DNA of 64,000 bases, from assembly GCF_031458325.1 (NCBI RefSeq), contig NZ_JAVDYG010000001.1, positions 434,001 to 498,000 of the forward strand. The letters are read 5' to 3'. Each line of letters begins with the position of its first letter. Within the stretch, counting starts at the first letter, position 1. Shown piece by piece: positions 7,934 through 18,630 of the stretch. The translations under genes and the position numbers were made by a program. This DNA is from Nocardioides marmoribigeumensis (lineage in GTDB: Bacteria; Actinomycetota; Actinomycetes; Propionibacteriales; Nocardioidaceae). The notes under the pieces are model-generated. The model ran no database searches. It saw nothing but the letters and a program-made list of their open reading frames with translations, and was not told where the DNA came from.

Positions 7934-8683
7934 CTACTCCGCGCCGCCGTACCTCCGGTCGCGGCGGGCGTAGGTGTCGATCGCCTCCCACAGGTGTCGG
8001 CGGCGCACGTCGGGCCACAGCACGTCGCTGAACACCATCTCGGAGTAGGCCGCCTGCCACAGCATGAAGTTGGAGAGCCGCTGCTCCCCCGACGTGCGCC
8101 ACACCAGGTCGGCGTCGGGCAGCTCGGGGACGTAGAGGTAGCGGGCGAACAGCTTCTCGTCGACCTTGCCCGGCTTGAGCCGGCCCTCGGCCACGTCGCG
8201 GGCGATGGCCGCGGCGGCGTCGGCGAGCTCGGCCCGGCCGCCGTAGTTGACGCACATCGTCAGCGTGAGCGTGGTGTTGTGCCGGGTCAGCTCCTCGGCG
8301 ACCTGGAGCTCCTTGATCACCGACCGCCACAACCGGGGCGCGCGACCCGCCCAGCGGACCCGGACCCCGAGGGCGTGCATCTCGTCGCGGCGGCGCCGGA
8401 TCACGTCGCGGTTGAAGCCCATCAGGAAGCGGACCTCGTCGGGCGAGCGTGACCAGTTCTCGGTCGAGAACGCGTAGGCCGAGACCGCCTTCACCCCGAT
8501 CTGGATGGCCCCCTCGACCACGTCGAACAGCGCGTGCTCGCCCTGCTCGTGACCCGCCGTGCGGGGCAACCCGCGCTCCTTGGCCCACCGCCCGTTGCCG
8601 TCCATGATCACCGCGACGTGGGCCGGCACGAGCTCGCGCGGGATGCTCGGCGGAGATTGGTCGTCTCCCTCAGGTTTACTCAC
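7934..8683 (-). CDS. uppS: Isoprenyl transferase (polyprenyl diphosphate synthase)
   Basis: A cis-prenyltransferase. The family signature [17 protein letters not shown] is present with the catalytic Asp, followed by GHEQGE, AFSTENW and [11 protein letters not shown], and the C-terminal [19 protein letters not shown] ... YSE. It condenses isopentenyl diphosphate onto an allylic primer to build the C50/C55 lipid carrier for peptidoglycan and arabinogalactan-type polymers at the membrane. The 249-residue form starts at GTG (8683). A TTG at 8761 is an alternative, and no strong ribosome site decides between them. Confidence 0.93.
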   Translation of the reverse strand: MSKPEGDDQSPPSIPRELVPAHVAVIMDGNGRWAKERGLPRTAGHEQGEHALFDVVEGAIQIGVKAVSAYAFSTENWSRSPDEVRFLMGFNRDVIRRRRDEMHALGVRVRWAGRAPRLWRSVIKELQVAEELTRHNTTLTLTMCVNYGGRAELADAAAAIARDVAEGRLKPGKVDEKLFARYLYVPELPDADLVWRTSGEQRLSNFMLWQAAYSEMVFSDVLWPDVRRRHLWEAIDTYARRDRRYGGAE

Positions 8684-8820
8684 CCCAAGGGGTGGGTAGT
8701 CTCGACCGTCTGATCCGCGTCGTCCAGGCACTCCCAAGGCTCCTCTCGCCGCCGGGGTCAATCTAGACGCAACGGTTCGGGGGCCATGTCGGTGCTGGGG
8801 ACGAGACGGGTGGATCGACC

Positions 8821-9327
8821 ATGCGGGGCGCTGAGCACGAGCAGCTGATCGAGCGACAGCTCACGCTGCTGCTGCGGCGGGTGCAGCACCTGCACGGGCT
8901 CTCCGCCCCCGACCGCACCGACCGCACCGACAGCGCCGACAGCGCCGACGGCACCGACCTCGACCGGTCCGGCTACGGCATCCTGAGCCGCATCGCCGAC
9001 AGCGGCCCGCAGCGCCTGAGCGCGCTGGCCCTCGCCTTCGGGCTCGACCCGTCCACGATCACCCGCCAGGTGCAGGCCCTGGAGAGCCAGGGCCTGCTCG
9101 AGCGGCAGCGCGACCCGCGCGACCGCCGCGCCTCCCTGCTGAGGCTGACCGAGGCGGGGCACGCCCGGCTCGGCGACACCCGGAGGCTGCGCGTCCAGCG
9201 CCTGCGCGACGCGATGTCGGCGTGGTCGGCGGAGGACCGCAGCACCTTCGGCCGCCTCCTGGCCGACTTCAACGAGGCCGTGGGGCGCACGGTCCCGGCG
9301 CACGGCGGGGACCCCGAGCCGTCCTGA
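8821..9327 (+). CDS. MarR family transcriptional regulator
   Basis: A 168-residue winged-helix regulator. The recognition region [27 protein letters not shown] and the wing [17 protein letters not shown] are classic MarR. Between the first helix and the DNA-binding core sits a repetitive acidic loop of Asp/Thr/Ser/Ala units (about residues 31-46), made from near-identical 9-base repeats at about 8911-8959. Such a tract is unusual in MarR proteins. It diverges from uppS and ends 7 bp from recO (convergent), so no obvious target operon adjoins it; it may be autoregulated. Confidence 0.9.
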   Translation: MRGAEHEQLIERQLTLLLRRVQHLHGLSAPDRTDRTDSADSADGTDLDRSGYGILSRIADSGPQRLSALALAFGLDPSTITRQVQALESQGLLERQRDPRDRRASLLRLTEAGHARLGDTRRLRVQRLRDAMSAWSAEDRSTFGRLLADFNEAVGRTVPAHGGDPEPS

Positions 9328-9334
9328 CCGGCGC

Positions 9335-10063
9335 TCAGCGCTCCATCACGGCGAGCGAGGTCAGCCCCCGCTCGAGGTGCCAGGAGAGGTAGGCCGCCAC
9401 CAGGCCACTGGCCTGGCGCAGGTGACGGGGGTCGGCGGCCTCGACCACCGGCCACTCCCCCGACAGCAGCGCACCGAGCACCTGCACGGTCTCGGCCGAC
9501 GGACGCGCGGACCCCGGCAGACGGCAGTCGGGGCAGAGCATCCCGCCGGCGGAGGCGTGGAAGGCCTGGTGGGGTCCGGGAGCGCCGCACCGGGCGCACT
9601 CCTCGAAGGACGGGGCGTAGCCCGCCACCGCCAGCGACCGCAGCAGGAACGCGTCGAGCACCTGCGAGGGCGAGCGCCCCTGGTCGCAGATCGCCCGCAG
9701 GCCCCCGAGCAGCAGCAGGAACTGCTGGAGCGCGGGCTCGCCGTCCTCCACGACCAGCCGGTCGGCGGCCTCGAGCATCGCGCTCACCGCGGTGAACGCG
9801 GCGTAGTCGCCGACGGCGTGGGCGCCGTACGCCCCCCGCGACTCGGCCTGGGTGACGATGTCGAGCGTGCGTCCCTTGGCGAACATGACGTCGACATGGC
9901 CGCCGGGCTCGAGGCGGGCGCCGAAGCGCGAGGTCGTGCGACGCACGCCCTTGGCGACCGCGCGGACCCGGCCGTGCTCGCGGGTCAGCAGGGTGATGAT
10001 GCGGTCGGCCTCACCCAGCTTGTGGGTGCGCAGCACCAGGCCCTCGTCACGGTAGGACGGCAC
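9335..10063 (-). CDS. recO: DNA repair protein RecO
   Basis: A 242-residue RecO. It has the N-terminal OB-fold (YRDEGLVLRTHKLGEADRIITLLTREHG), the central helical part, and the zinc-binding cysteines CARCG and CPDC (about residues 153-183). RecO loads RecA on SSB-coated gaps in the RecFOR pathway. It starts at GTG and overlaps the upstream hydrolase gene by 17 bp, so the two are co-transcribed, together with the histidine kinase further upstream. Confidence 0.95.
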   Translation of the reverse strand: MPSYRDEGLVLRTHKLGEADRIITLLTREHGRVRAVAKGVRRTTSRFGARLEPGGHVDVMFAKGRTLDIVTQAESRGAYGAHAVGDYAAFTAVSAMLEAADRLVVEDGEPALQQFLLLLGGLRAICDQGRSPSQVLDAFLLRSLAVAGYAPSFEECARCGAPGPHQAFHASAGGMLCPDCRLPGSARPSAETVQVLGALLSGEWPVVEAADPRHLRQASGLVAAYLSWHLERGLTSLAVMER

Positions 10064-10952
10064 CGCCGACCTCCTCCAGGTGCGTGTCCCCTGGCTGCGC
10101 GGTGCCGCGCCCCCACACCTCGTCGACGAAGTCGACCGTGCGAGCGGTCAGGCGCTGGGGGCGCAGGCGCCACTCCAGGATGCTGCTCGCCTCGACGTAC
10201 GACGCCCGCGCGAGCTCGTCGGCCACCATGCGGGCGTCGGCCGCGAGGTGGATCGGGTCGCCGGGGTGGCCCACGACCAGCGCGGGGTGGGGCAGGGTGC
10301 GCCGGGTGCGGGCGGGCGGGGCGATGCGGCCGAAGAACAGCCCGTGCACGGCGGCGGCCATCGGGCCGGGGCGCTGGTCGAGGGTGTCGAGCACGACCCT
10401 GCCCCAGTGGGTGGCGAAGCGCCGTGGCACCAGGCGCGAGGAGGCCGCGACCAGGGTGATCACGAACGGCGCGAAGCGGGCCGTGAACAGCAGCGGGGCG
10501 AAGGCGAGGATGCCGGCCTCCACGGCGTTGTCGAGCACCGGCATCTCCAGCAGCAGCCCCTGCACCCGGTCGGGGGCGAGCACGGCGACCTCGAGCCCGA
10601 CGTTGGCGCCGAGCGAGGTGCCGCCGACCACGGCGGTCTCGGCGCCGAGGTGGTCCAGCAGCGCGACGACCTGCTCGGCGAACGCGGTCATGGAGTAGTC
10701 CCGCGGGTCCTCGGGCCGGTCGGAGCGACCGTGCCCCAGCAGGTCGACGGTGACCACGTGGTTGCCGTGGGCGGCGAGCACGCGGGCCAGGGGGTCGTGC
10801 ATCGACCGCGGCATGAGCTGGCCGTGGACCAGGACGACCCAGCGGTCGCCCCCACGGCCGGCAGAGCCGAACTCGGTGTACTCCAGGCGGTCGTCACCGA
10901 TGAAGAACTGCCCCACCCGCTCGGCGACGTGGGGTCCGGGGTGCGAGCTCAT
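10047..10952 (-). CDS. Alpha/beta hydrolase
   Basis: A 301-residue alpha/beta hydrolase fold. The oxyanion segment is LVHGQLMPR, the strand-4 motif is DLLGHGRSDRP, the nucleophile elbow is GGTSLGANV (Ser about 113), and GHPGDPIH supplies the likely acid. It has no signal peptide. The substrate is unknown; small esters, epoxides or thioesters are all possible. It lies between a histidine kinase (12 bp gap) and recO (17 bp overlap) in one leftward unit. Confidence 0.88.
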   Translation of the reverse strand: MSSHPGPHVAERVGQFFIGDDRLEYTEFGSAGRGGDRWVVLVHGQLMPRSMHDPLARVLAAHGNHVVTVDLLGHGRSDRPEDPRDYSMTAFAEQVVALLDHLGAETAVVGGTSLGANVGLEVAVLAPDRVQGLLLEMPVLDNAVEAGILAFAPLLFTARFAPFVITLVAASSRLVPRRFATHWGRVVLDTLDQRPGPMAAAVHGLFFGRIAPPARTRRTLPHPALVVGHPGDPIHLAADARMVADELARASYVEASSILEWRLRPQRLTARTVDFVDEVWGRGTAQPGDTHLEEVGGAVLP

Positions 10953-10964
10953 GCCCCCACTGTC

Positions 10965-12650
10965 TCAGATCCGGGTGGTGCCGCCGGTGACCGCGACGGG
11001 GAGCCGCACGGTGAACGTGGTGCCCTTGCCGCGTGCGCTCTCGACCGTGATCGTGCCGCCGTGCGCCTCGACCAGGGACTTGCAGATCGAGAGCCCGAGC
11101 CCGGCTCCCTGGATGGCGCGCTCGGTGGCCTCCTGCGCGCGGAAGAACCGGGTGAACAGGCGCTGCTGGTCCTCGTGCGAGATGCCGATGCCCTCGTCCT
11201 TGATCGCCAGGGTCATCGTCGAGGCCGACCCCGGCTCGTCGCCCTCGGCCGGGTGCAGCACGAGCGCGACCTCGACCAGCCCGCCGGGCAGGGAGTACTT
11301 GATCGCGTTGGTCAGCAGGTTGTCGACCACCTGGCTCAGGCGCAGCGGGTCGCCGTCGACCCAGGCCACCTCGGGCAGCTCCATCTCGACGTGGACCTCG
11401 CCCTCCCGCGCGCGCTCGGCCACCTCCACGACCGACTCCCGCACGATCGTGACCAGGTCGACCAGCGTGCGGTCGAGCGCGAGCCTCCCCTGGTCGGTCT
11501 GGGCGGTGAAGAGCAGGTCGTTGACCAGGCGGAGCAGGCGACCGGTGTTCTTGCGGGCCACCTCCAGCTGCCGGCGTGAGCGCGGGCCGAGCTCCTGGTC
11601 GAGCAGGGTGAGGTCGATGTAGCCCATGATCGAGGTCAGCGGGGTGCGCAGCTCGTGGGACACCGAGGCGACGAAGTCGTCCTTGACCCGGAGCGCCCCG
11701 ACCAGGTCGGTGACGTCCTTGTAGACCAGCACCTGGCCGTTGTCGTGGCCGTCCACGCCGGTGATGCGGCGCGAGGAGATGGCCAGCGCGCGCCGGAGGT
11801 CGGGGTCCTCGCCCACCCAGATCAGGTAGTCGCGCAGGTCCCCCTGAGCCGCCCGGATCGTCGGCATGTCCTCGTGGGACAGGAAGGTGTGACCGTCGGC
11901 GGCGAACACCCAGCCGAGCTGTCCCGCCTGGCCGTCGTGACCATCGGGGTAGGCCAGCGCCATGAACTCCTCGTGCCGGGGGTTCATCGAGCGGTAGGAC
12001 CCGTCGGGGGCGAGGCTGAGGAGCCCCACGTCGACGGCCTCGACGATGGCGCCGGTCAACGCGCGGTTGGTGCGCTCGGCCTCGAGCAGGTCGGAGATCA
12101 CCTGCTGCTGCGCCGCGGCCTCGCGCTCGCGCCGCTGCCACAGCCGCGAGGTGATCGCCATGGACAGCGACGCCAGCGTCGCCATCAGCAGGATCTGGGC
12201 GTAGCGCCCGAGCAGCACCACCGACGGGTCGACGTAGAGCATGACCGGCAGGCACACCAGCAGGGAGGTGTAGAGCGCGGTCAGCGCCACCCCGCGCCCG
12301 CGCAGGTCGATGCCGAGCCACATGGCGGGGAAGACCACGAGCAGTCCGACGCCGTTGGGCTCCGGCACCAGGCGCAGCATCCCGATCGCGAGGAAGTCGA
12401 GCACGGGCAGCAGGTGGACCAGGCCCGTGCGCACCCGGCTGGACCCCTCGTCGAGCGTGGACACCGCGACGGCCAGCGCGACGGTCGCGACCCCGAGGGG
12501 ATACCACGGCCCGAGCGCCCAGAGCTGGCCCGCTCCGGCCTGGAACGCCACGTCGATGGCGACCGGCACCGCCAGGAACATCTGGCGCAGGAGGAGGTTG
12601 GACCACACGGCGTCCGCGCGGTCCAGCAAGGGGGTGGACTCGACGCGCAC
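10965..12650 (-). CDS. Membrane sensor histidine kinase with PAS domain
   Basis: A 561-residue kinase. About five to six hydrophobic segments lie in residues 20-165, a coiled linker follows, then a PAS domain (about 195-315), HisKA with His332 in SVSHELRTPLTS, and a HATPase with N, G1 (DEGIGI) and G2 (GAGLGLSICKSLVEAHGG) boxes. The GTG start lies just after AGGAGG; longer frames run into noncoding DNA. No response regulator adjoins it, so it is an orphan whose partner must be elsewhere. It heads the unit with the hydrolase and recO. Confidence 0.9.
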   Translation of the reverse strand: MRVESTPLLDRADAVWSNLLLRQMFLAVPVAIDVAFQAGAGQLWALGPWYPLGVATVALAVAVSTLDEGSSRVRTGLVHLLPVLDFLAIGMLRLVPEPNGVGLLVVFPAMWLGIDLRGRGVALTALYTSLLVCLPVMLYVDPSVVLLGRYAQILLMATLASLSMAITSRLWQRREREAAAQQQVISDLLEAERTNRALTGAIVEAVDVGLLSLAPDGSYRSMNPRHEEFMALAYPDGHDGQAGQLGWVFAADGHTFLSHEDMPTIRAAQGDLRDYLIWVGEDPDLRRALAISSRRITGVDGHDNGQVLVYKDVTDLVGALRVKDDFVASVSHELRTPLTSIMGYIDLTLLDQELGPRSRRQLEVARKNTGRLLRLVNDLLFTAQTDQGRLALDRTLVDLVTIVRESVVEVAERAREGEVHVEMELPEVAWVDGDPLRLSQVVDNLLTNAIKYSLPGGLVEVALVLHPAEGDEPGSASTMTLAIKDEGIGISHEDQQRLFTRFFRAQEATERAIQGAGLGLSICKSLVEAHGGTITVESARGKGTTFTVRLPVAVTGGTTRI

Positions 12651-12771
12651 GTCCCTCCTGGTCCAGGGGTCACCGACGCGGCAAGCCTGCCACGGATGGC
12701 GGGCGCTCGGGCCGGACCGGGGACGAATCACCCTCGGCCGGGACGGTGGTCCCGGGTGCCCCGGACCGGGG

Positions 12772-14713
<1,942 letters not shown>

Positions 14714-14723
14714 CGCCGCCAGC

Positions 14724-16388
14724 CTACCCGACCTGGGCAGCCGCCGCGCGGCCCGCCGTACGCCCGGAGAAGAGGCAGCCGCCGAGGAAGGTGCCCTCGA
14801 GGGCGTTGTAGCCCATCATCCCGCCGCCGCCGAAGCCGTTGACCTCGCCCGCGGCGTAGAGCCCCTCGAGCGGGGTGCCGTCGCTGCGCAGGCAGCGCCC
14901 CTGCAGGTCGGTCTCCAGCCCGCCGAGGGTCTTGCGGGTCAGGATGTTGAGGCGCACGGCGATCAGCGGGCCGTTCCTGGGGTCGAGCATCTTGTGCGGG
15001 CTGGCCGTGCGGACGATCTTGTCGCCGCGGTGCTGCCGGTGGCTGCGGACGAACGTGACCTGGGCGTCCTTGCTGTAGGCGTTGTCGAGCTCGCGGTCGC
15101 GGCACTCGAGCAGGTGGCGCAGGGGCGCCTCCTCGATGAGCGGCTCGTCACCGACCCGGTTCATCCCCTCGACGAGCCCGGCGAGGTCGTCGGCGACGAC
15201 GAAGTCCTCGCCGTGCTGCTTGAACTTCTCGATCGGGCCGGGGGCCCCGTCGCCGACCACGCGGCTGAGCAGGAGCTTGACGTCCTTGCCGGTGAGGTCG
15301 GGGTTCTGCTCGGAGCCCGACAGGGCGAACTCCTTCTCGATGATCTTCTGCGTGAGCACGAACCAGCTGTAGTCGTGGCCGGTCGTGCGCAGGTGCTTCA
15401 GCGTGCCGAGGGTGTCGAAGCCCGGGAAGTACGGCGCGGGGAGGCGCTTGCCGGTCGCGTCCAGCCAGAGACTGCTCGGGCCGGGGAGGATCCGGATGCC
15501 GTGGTTGGCCCAGATCGGGTCCCAGTTGCGGATGCCCTCGACGTAGTGCCACATCCGGTCGGGGTTGATGATCCGCGCACCGGCCTCCTCGGTGAGGCGC
15601 ATCATCCGGCCGTCCACGTGGGCCGGGACGCCGGCGACCATCGTGCGCGGCGGCTCGCCCAGGCGCGCCGGCCACGCCTTGCGGACCAGGTCGTGGTCGC
15701 CACCGATCCCGCCGCTGCTCACGACCACCGCCTGCGCGCGGATCTCGAAGTCGCCGGTCACGTCGCGGTTGGACGCGACGCCGCGCGGCATGCCGTCGGG
15801 GGCGAGGACCGCTCCCCGCACCCCGACCGCCGCACCGCCCTCCACGAGCAGCTCGTCCACGCGGTGGCGGAACGCCAGCCGGATGCGCCCCCCGCTGACG
15901 TGCTCGCGCACGCGCCGCTCGAACGGCTCGACGACTCCGGGCCCGGTCCCCCAGGTCAGGTGGAAGCGCGGGACCGAGTTGCCGTGCCCCTCCGCGCGGC
16001 CGTCCCCGCGCTCGGCCCAGCCGACGACGGGGAAGATGCGGTGGCCCATCTCGCGCAGCCAGGCGCGCTTCTCGCCGTGGGCGAAGTGCAGGTAGGCCTC
16101 GGCCCACTGCCGCGGCCAGTGGTCCTCCTCGCGGTCGAACTGCGCGCTGCCCATCCAGTCCTGCCGGGCCAGCTCGAACGAGTCCTTGATGCCCATCCGC
16201 CGCTGCTCGGGGGTGTCGACCATGAACAGCCCGCCCAGGCTCCAGAACGCCTGGCCGCCGAGCGACTGCTCCGGCTCCTGCTCGACCAGCACGACGCTGC
16301 GGCCCGCGTCGGCGGCCTCGGCAGCCGCGACCAGACCGGCGAGACCGGCTCCCACCACGACGACGTCGGTCTTCTCCACGTTCGACAT
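14724..16388 (-). CDS. FAD-binding dehydrogenase, 3-ketosteroid-dehydrogenase-like
   Basis: A 554-residue flavoprotein of the FAD-binding-2 family. The N-terminal Rossmann motif is VVVVGAGLAGLVAAAEAADAG with the acidic strand end VVLVEQE. A long substrate domain follows, and the C-terminal FAD motif is GLYAAGEVNGFGGGGMMGYNALEGT. It resembles fumarate-reductase/3-ketosteroid-delta-1-dehydrogenase relatives usually annotated only as FAD-binding dehydrogenase. The start at 16388 fits the Rossmann fold; the longer frame runs over the divergent flavodoxin gene. The substrate is unknown. It is divergent from the flavodoxin gene across 41 bp, and that pairing could mean a shared redox role. Confidence 0.88.
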   Translation of the reverse strand: MSNVEKTDVVVVGAGLAGLVAAAEAADAGRSVVLVEQEPEQSLGGQAFWSLGGLFMVDTPEQRRMGIKDSFELARQDWMGSAQFDREEDHWPRQWAEAYLHFAHGEKRAWLREMGHRIFPVVGWAERGDGRAEGHGNSVPRFHLTWGTGPGVVEPFERRVREHVSGGRIRLAFRHRVDELLVEGGAAVGVRGAVLAPDGMPRGVASNRDVTGDFEIRAQAVVVSSGGIGGDHDLVRKAWPARLGEPPRTMVAGVPAHVDGRMMRLTEEAGARIINPDRMWHYVEGIRNWDPIWANHGIRILPGPSSLWLDATGKRLPAPYFPGFDTLGTLKHLRTTGHDYSWFVLTQKIIEKEFALSGSEQNPDLTGKDVKLLLSRVVGDGAPGPIEKFKQHGEDFVVADDLAGLVEGMNRVGDEPLIEEAPLRHLLECRDRELDNAYSKDAQVTFVRSHRQHRGDKIVRTASPHKMLDPRNGPLIAVRLNILTRKTLGGLETDLQGRCLRSDGTPLEGLYAAGEVNGFGGGGMMGYNALEGTFLGGCLFSGRTAGRAAAAQVG

Positions 16389-16429
16389 GGCGTCACGCTC
16401 CCACACCCGGCGGCGCCTACGGTGGCGGC

Positions 16430-16921
16430 ATGGCCCGGTTGCTCGTCGTGCACCACGCGCCCACCCGTTCGCTGCAGGCACTGCTGGACGCGGTGCTGGA
16501 CGGGGCACGGGACCCGGTGATCGAGGGCGTGGAGGTCGTCGACCGGGCCGCCCTCGGGACGACCGCCGAGGACCTGCTCGCCGCCGACGGCTACCTCCTG
16601 CTCACCACGGCGAACTTCGGCTACATGTCGGGCGCGCTCAAGCACATGTTCGACTCCACGTTCCTGCACATCGGGGGCGCCCTGTCCGACGACGGGTCGG
16701 CCGCCGAGGGCGAGGGCGGATCGACGGCGGGGCGGCCGTTCGGTCTGCTGGTCCACGGCCGCTACGACACCGAGGGGGCGGTGCGCTCGGTCCTGTCGAT
16801 CGTCTCCGCGCTGCGGTGGCGCCGGTCGGCCGAGGTGCTCGAGGTGAGGGGCGAGGTCACCGACCAGGACCGCGAGGCGGCGTACGAGCTGGGGGGCACT
16901 TTGGCGGCGCTGCTGTCGTGA
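16430..16921 (+). CDS. Flavodoxin-family (FMN reductase-like) protein
   Basis: A 163-residue flavodoxin-fold protein. The phosphate-binding loop region is HHAPTRSLQALLDAV, and TTANFGYMSGALKHMFD with the following STFLHIGG fits the FMN-contact loop of NAD(P)H-dependent FMN reductases. It is shorter than typical NADPH:FMN reductases. It is divergent from the FAD dehydrogenase and 20 bp upstream of a lipoprotein gene, so it may share a transcript with the next two genes. Confidence 0.8.
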   Translation: MARLLVVHHAPTRSLQALLDAVLDGARDPVIEGVEVVDRAALGTTAEDLLAADGYLLLTTANFGYMSGALKHMFDSTFLHIGGALSDDGSAAEGEGGSTAGRPFGLLVHGRYDTEGAVRSVLSIVSALRWRRSAEVLEVRGEVTDQDREAAYELGGTLAALLS

Positions 16922-16940
16922 GGTCGCCTAGCCTGGACCG

Positions 16941-17738
16941 GTGACCCGCCTCCTCGCCGTCGCCGCGCTGCTGCTCGCGGTCCTGCTGAGCGGCTGCGAG
17001 GCCAAGGACGTGGTGCCCGGGGGTGGCGGGGGCAGGGCCGCGGACCTCAGCGCCCCGGGCAACGGGCTGTGCCGCGACCTGGACGTCGAGGCGGTCGACG
17101 CCCCGTCCGACGCCAGCGAGCCGGTCGCGTGCACCGCCACGCACACCGCGCAGACCTTCTTCGTGGGCAGCTTCGACAAGGCGGCGACCAAGGACACGGC
17201 GTACGACGACGAGGCGCTCGGCGCGACCGTCGCGCGGTCGTGCCGCCCGAGGTTCACCCGGTTCACCGGCGCGACCGACAGCCTGGTGCTGCGCACGGTC
17301 GTGACGTGGGCGTGGTGGCGGCCGAGCAAGGAGGCGTGGGAGCAGGGCGCCCGGTGGTTCCGCTGCGACGTGGTCGCGCGCAGCTCCGCCGACGCCCTCG
17401 CCCCGCTGCCCCGCACGGCCAAGGGGCTGCTCCTCGGCATCCCGCCGGCCAGGTGGATGGTGTGCGCCGACGGGGCCAAGGTGGCCGATGCGCCTCGTGT
17501 GGCGTGCACCGAGAAGCACACCTGGCGCGCTGTGAGCGCCGTCTCCATCGGCACCAGGCGCGACCGGTGGCCGGGCTCACGTTTGGTGGAGGTCCGGTCT
17601 CGGGACTTTTGCTCCGACTGGGTGGGCGCGTGGACGAACTACTCGCTCGACTACGAGTACGCCTACACCTGGTTCGGCAAGGACGACTGGGCGTCCGGCA
17701 ACCGGCTGTCGGTGTGCTGGGCGCGGACCGAGGAGTGA
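16941..17738 (+). CDS. Septum-formation family lipoprotein (first copy)
   Basis: A 265-residue exported protein starting at GTG. The signal peptide ends in the lipobox LLSGC (Cys about 18). The body has paired cysteines and the motif VACTATHTAQTFFVG, repeated later as VACTEKHTWRAVS; both match the C-x(n)-HTAQ-type repeats of the actinobacterial septum-formation (Septum_form) domain. GARWFRCDVV occurs in both this and the following gene, so the two are tandem paralogues. It should be anchored on the outer face of the membrane. The molecular role is not known beyond family naming. Confidence 0.82.
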   Translation: MTRLLAVAALLLAVLLSGCEAKDVVPGGGGGRAADLSAPGNGLCRDLDVEAVDAPSDASEPVACTATHTAQTFFVGSFDKAATKDTAYDDEALGATVARSCRPRFTRFTGATDSLVLRTVVTWAWWRPSKEAWEQGARWFRCDVVARSSADALAPLPRTAKGLLLGIPPARWMVCADGAKVADAPRVACTEKHTWRAVSAVSIGTRRDRWPGSRLVEVRSRDFCSDWVGAWTNYSLDYEYAYTWFGKDDWASGNRLSVCWARTEE

Positions 17739-17745
17739 CCCACGC

Positions 17746-18597
17746 ATGACCCCGCGACGACGAACCTGGTCCCGGCTGGGCACGACCACCTCGGTGGTCC
17801 TGCTCCTGGCCGCCGGGCTGGCCGCCTGCAGCGGCGGGAGCGACGGCGGGAGCGGCGAGCCCGCCGTGCAGCCCCCGAGCAAGGCCTCCTCCTCCAGCCT
17901 CGACTCGATCGAGGCGGCGCGCCCGCAGCCGGGCGACTGCCACTCGATGACGCTGTCGCAGGTCACCGCGACCTCCGCCGACGACACCTCCACCGACTGC
18001 CTCCACCGGCCCACGACGATCACGGTCGCCGTCGGCTCGCTCGAGGTGAAGGGCCGCGAGGTCGCACCCGGGTCCCGCGCCGCGCAGGACCTGATGCGAC
18101 GGACGTGCGAGCCCAGGGCCGCCGCGTGGCTGGGGGCCGACTCGCTGCGGCTGAGCCGGCTCACCGCGGTCTGGTTCGTCCCGAGCCCCGAGCAGGTGGC
18201 GGCGGGCGCGCGGTGGTTCCGCTGCGACGTGGTCGGCTTCGACCGCGGCGACCACCTGCTGCCGCTGCCTGCCCCGCACCAGCTGCGCGGGTCGCTCGAA
18301 GGTGCCGGCGCGAGGCGCTACGCGCTGTGCGGCACGGCCAGGCCGGGCGACAAGAGGTTCCAGCGCGTCATCTGCTCGCTCACGCACTCCTGGCGGGCGA
18401 TCGCGACGATCGACCTGCCCGGCGGCAAGGCCTACCCCGGCCCGGCCGCGGTGCGGGACAAGGGCGACGACGCCTGCTCGGCCAAGGCCCGCTCCGCCTC
18501 CGGCAACGCCCTCACCTACGACTACGGCTGGGAGTGGCCGACCGCGCAGCAGTGGGCCGCCGGCCAGCACTACGGCTTCTGCTGGGCGCCCGCCTGA
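17746..18597 (+). CDS. Septum-formation family lipoprotein (second copy)
   Basis: A 283-residue paralogue of the preceding gene, 7 bp downstream. The signal peptide has lipobox LAAC (Cys about 27) followed by a Ser/Gly-rich linker. The shared segments GARWFRCDVV, ALCGTA and VICSLTHSWRA align with the first copy, as does the C-terminal tryptophan-rich ending with a Cys (YGFCWAP). The first half has diverged more. The arrangement indicates an old tandem duplication, with both copies on one mRNA. Confidence 0.82.
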   Translation: MTPRRRTWSRLGTTTSVVLLLAAGLAACSGGSDGGSGEPAVQPPSKASSSSLDSIEAARPQPGDCHSMTLSQVTATSADDTSTDCLHRPTTITVAVGSLEVKGREVAPGSRAAQDLMRRTCEPRAAAWLGADSLRLSRLTAVWFVPSPEQVAAGARWFRCDVVGFDRGDHLLPLPAPHQLRGSLEGAGARRYALCGTARPGDKRFQRVICSLTHSWRAIATIDLPGGKAYPGPAAVRDKGDDACSAKARSASGNALTYDYGWEWPTAQQWAAGQHYGFCWAPA

Positions 18598-18630
18598 GCC
18601 GCGTGCCGTCCCGACCGGCATGATCGCCGC

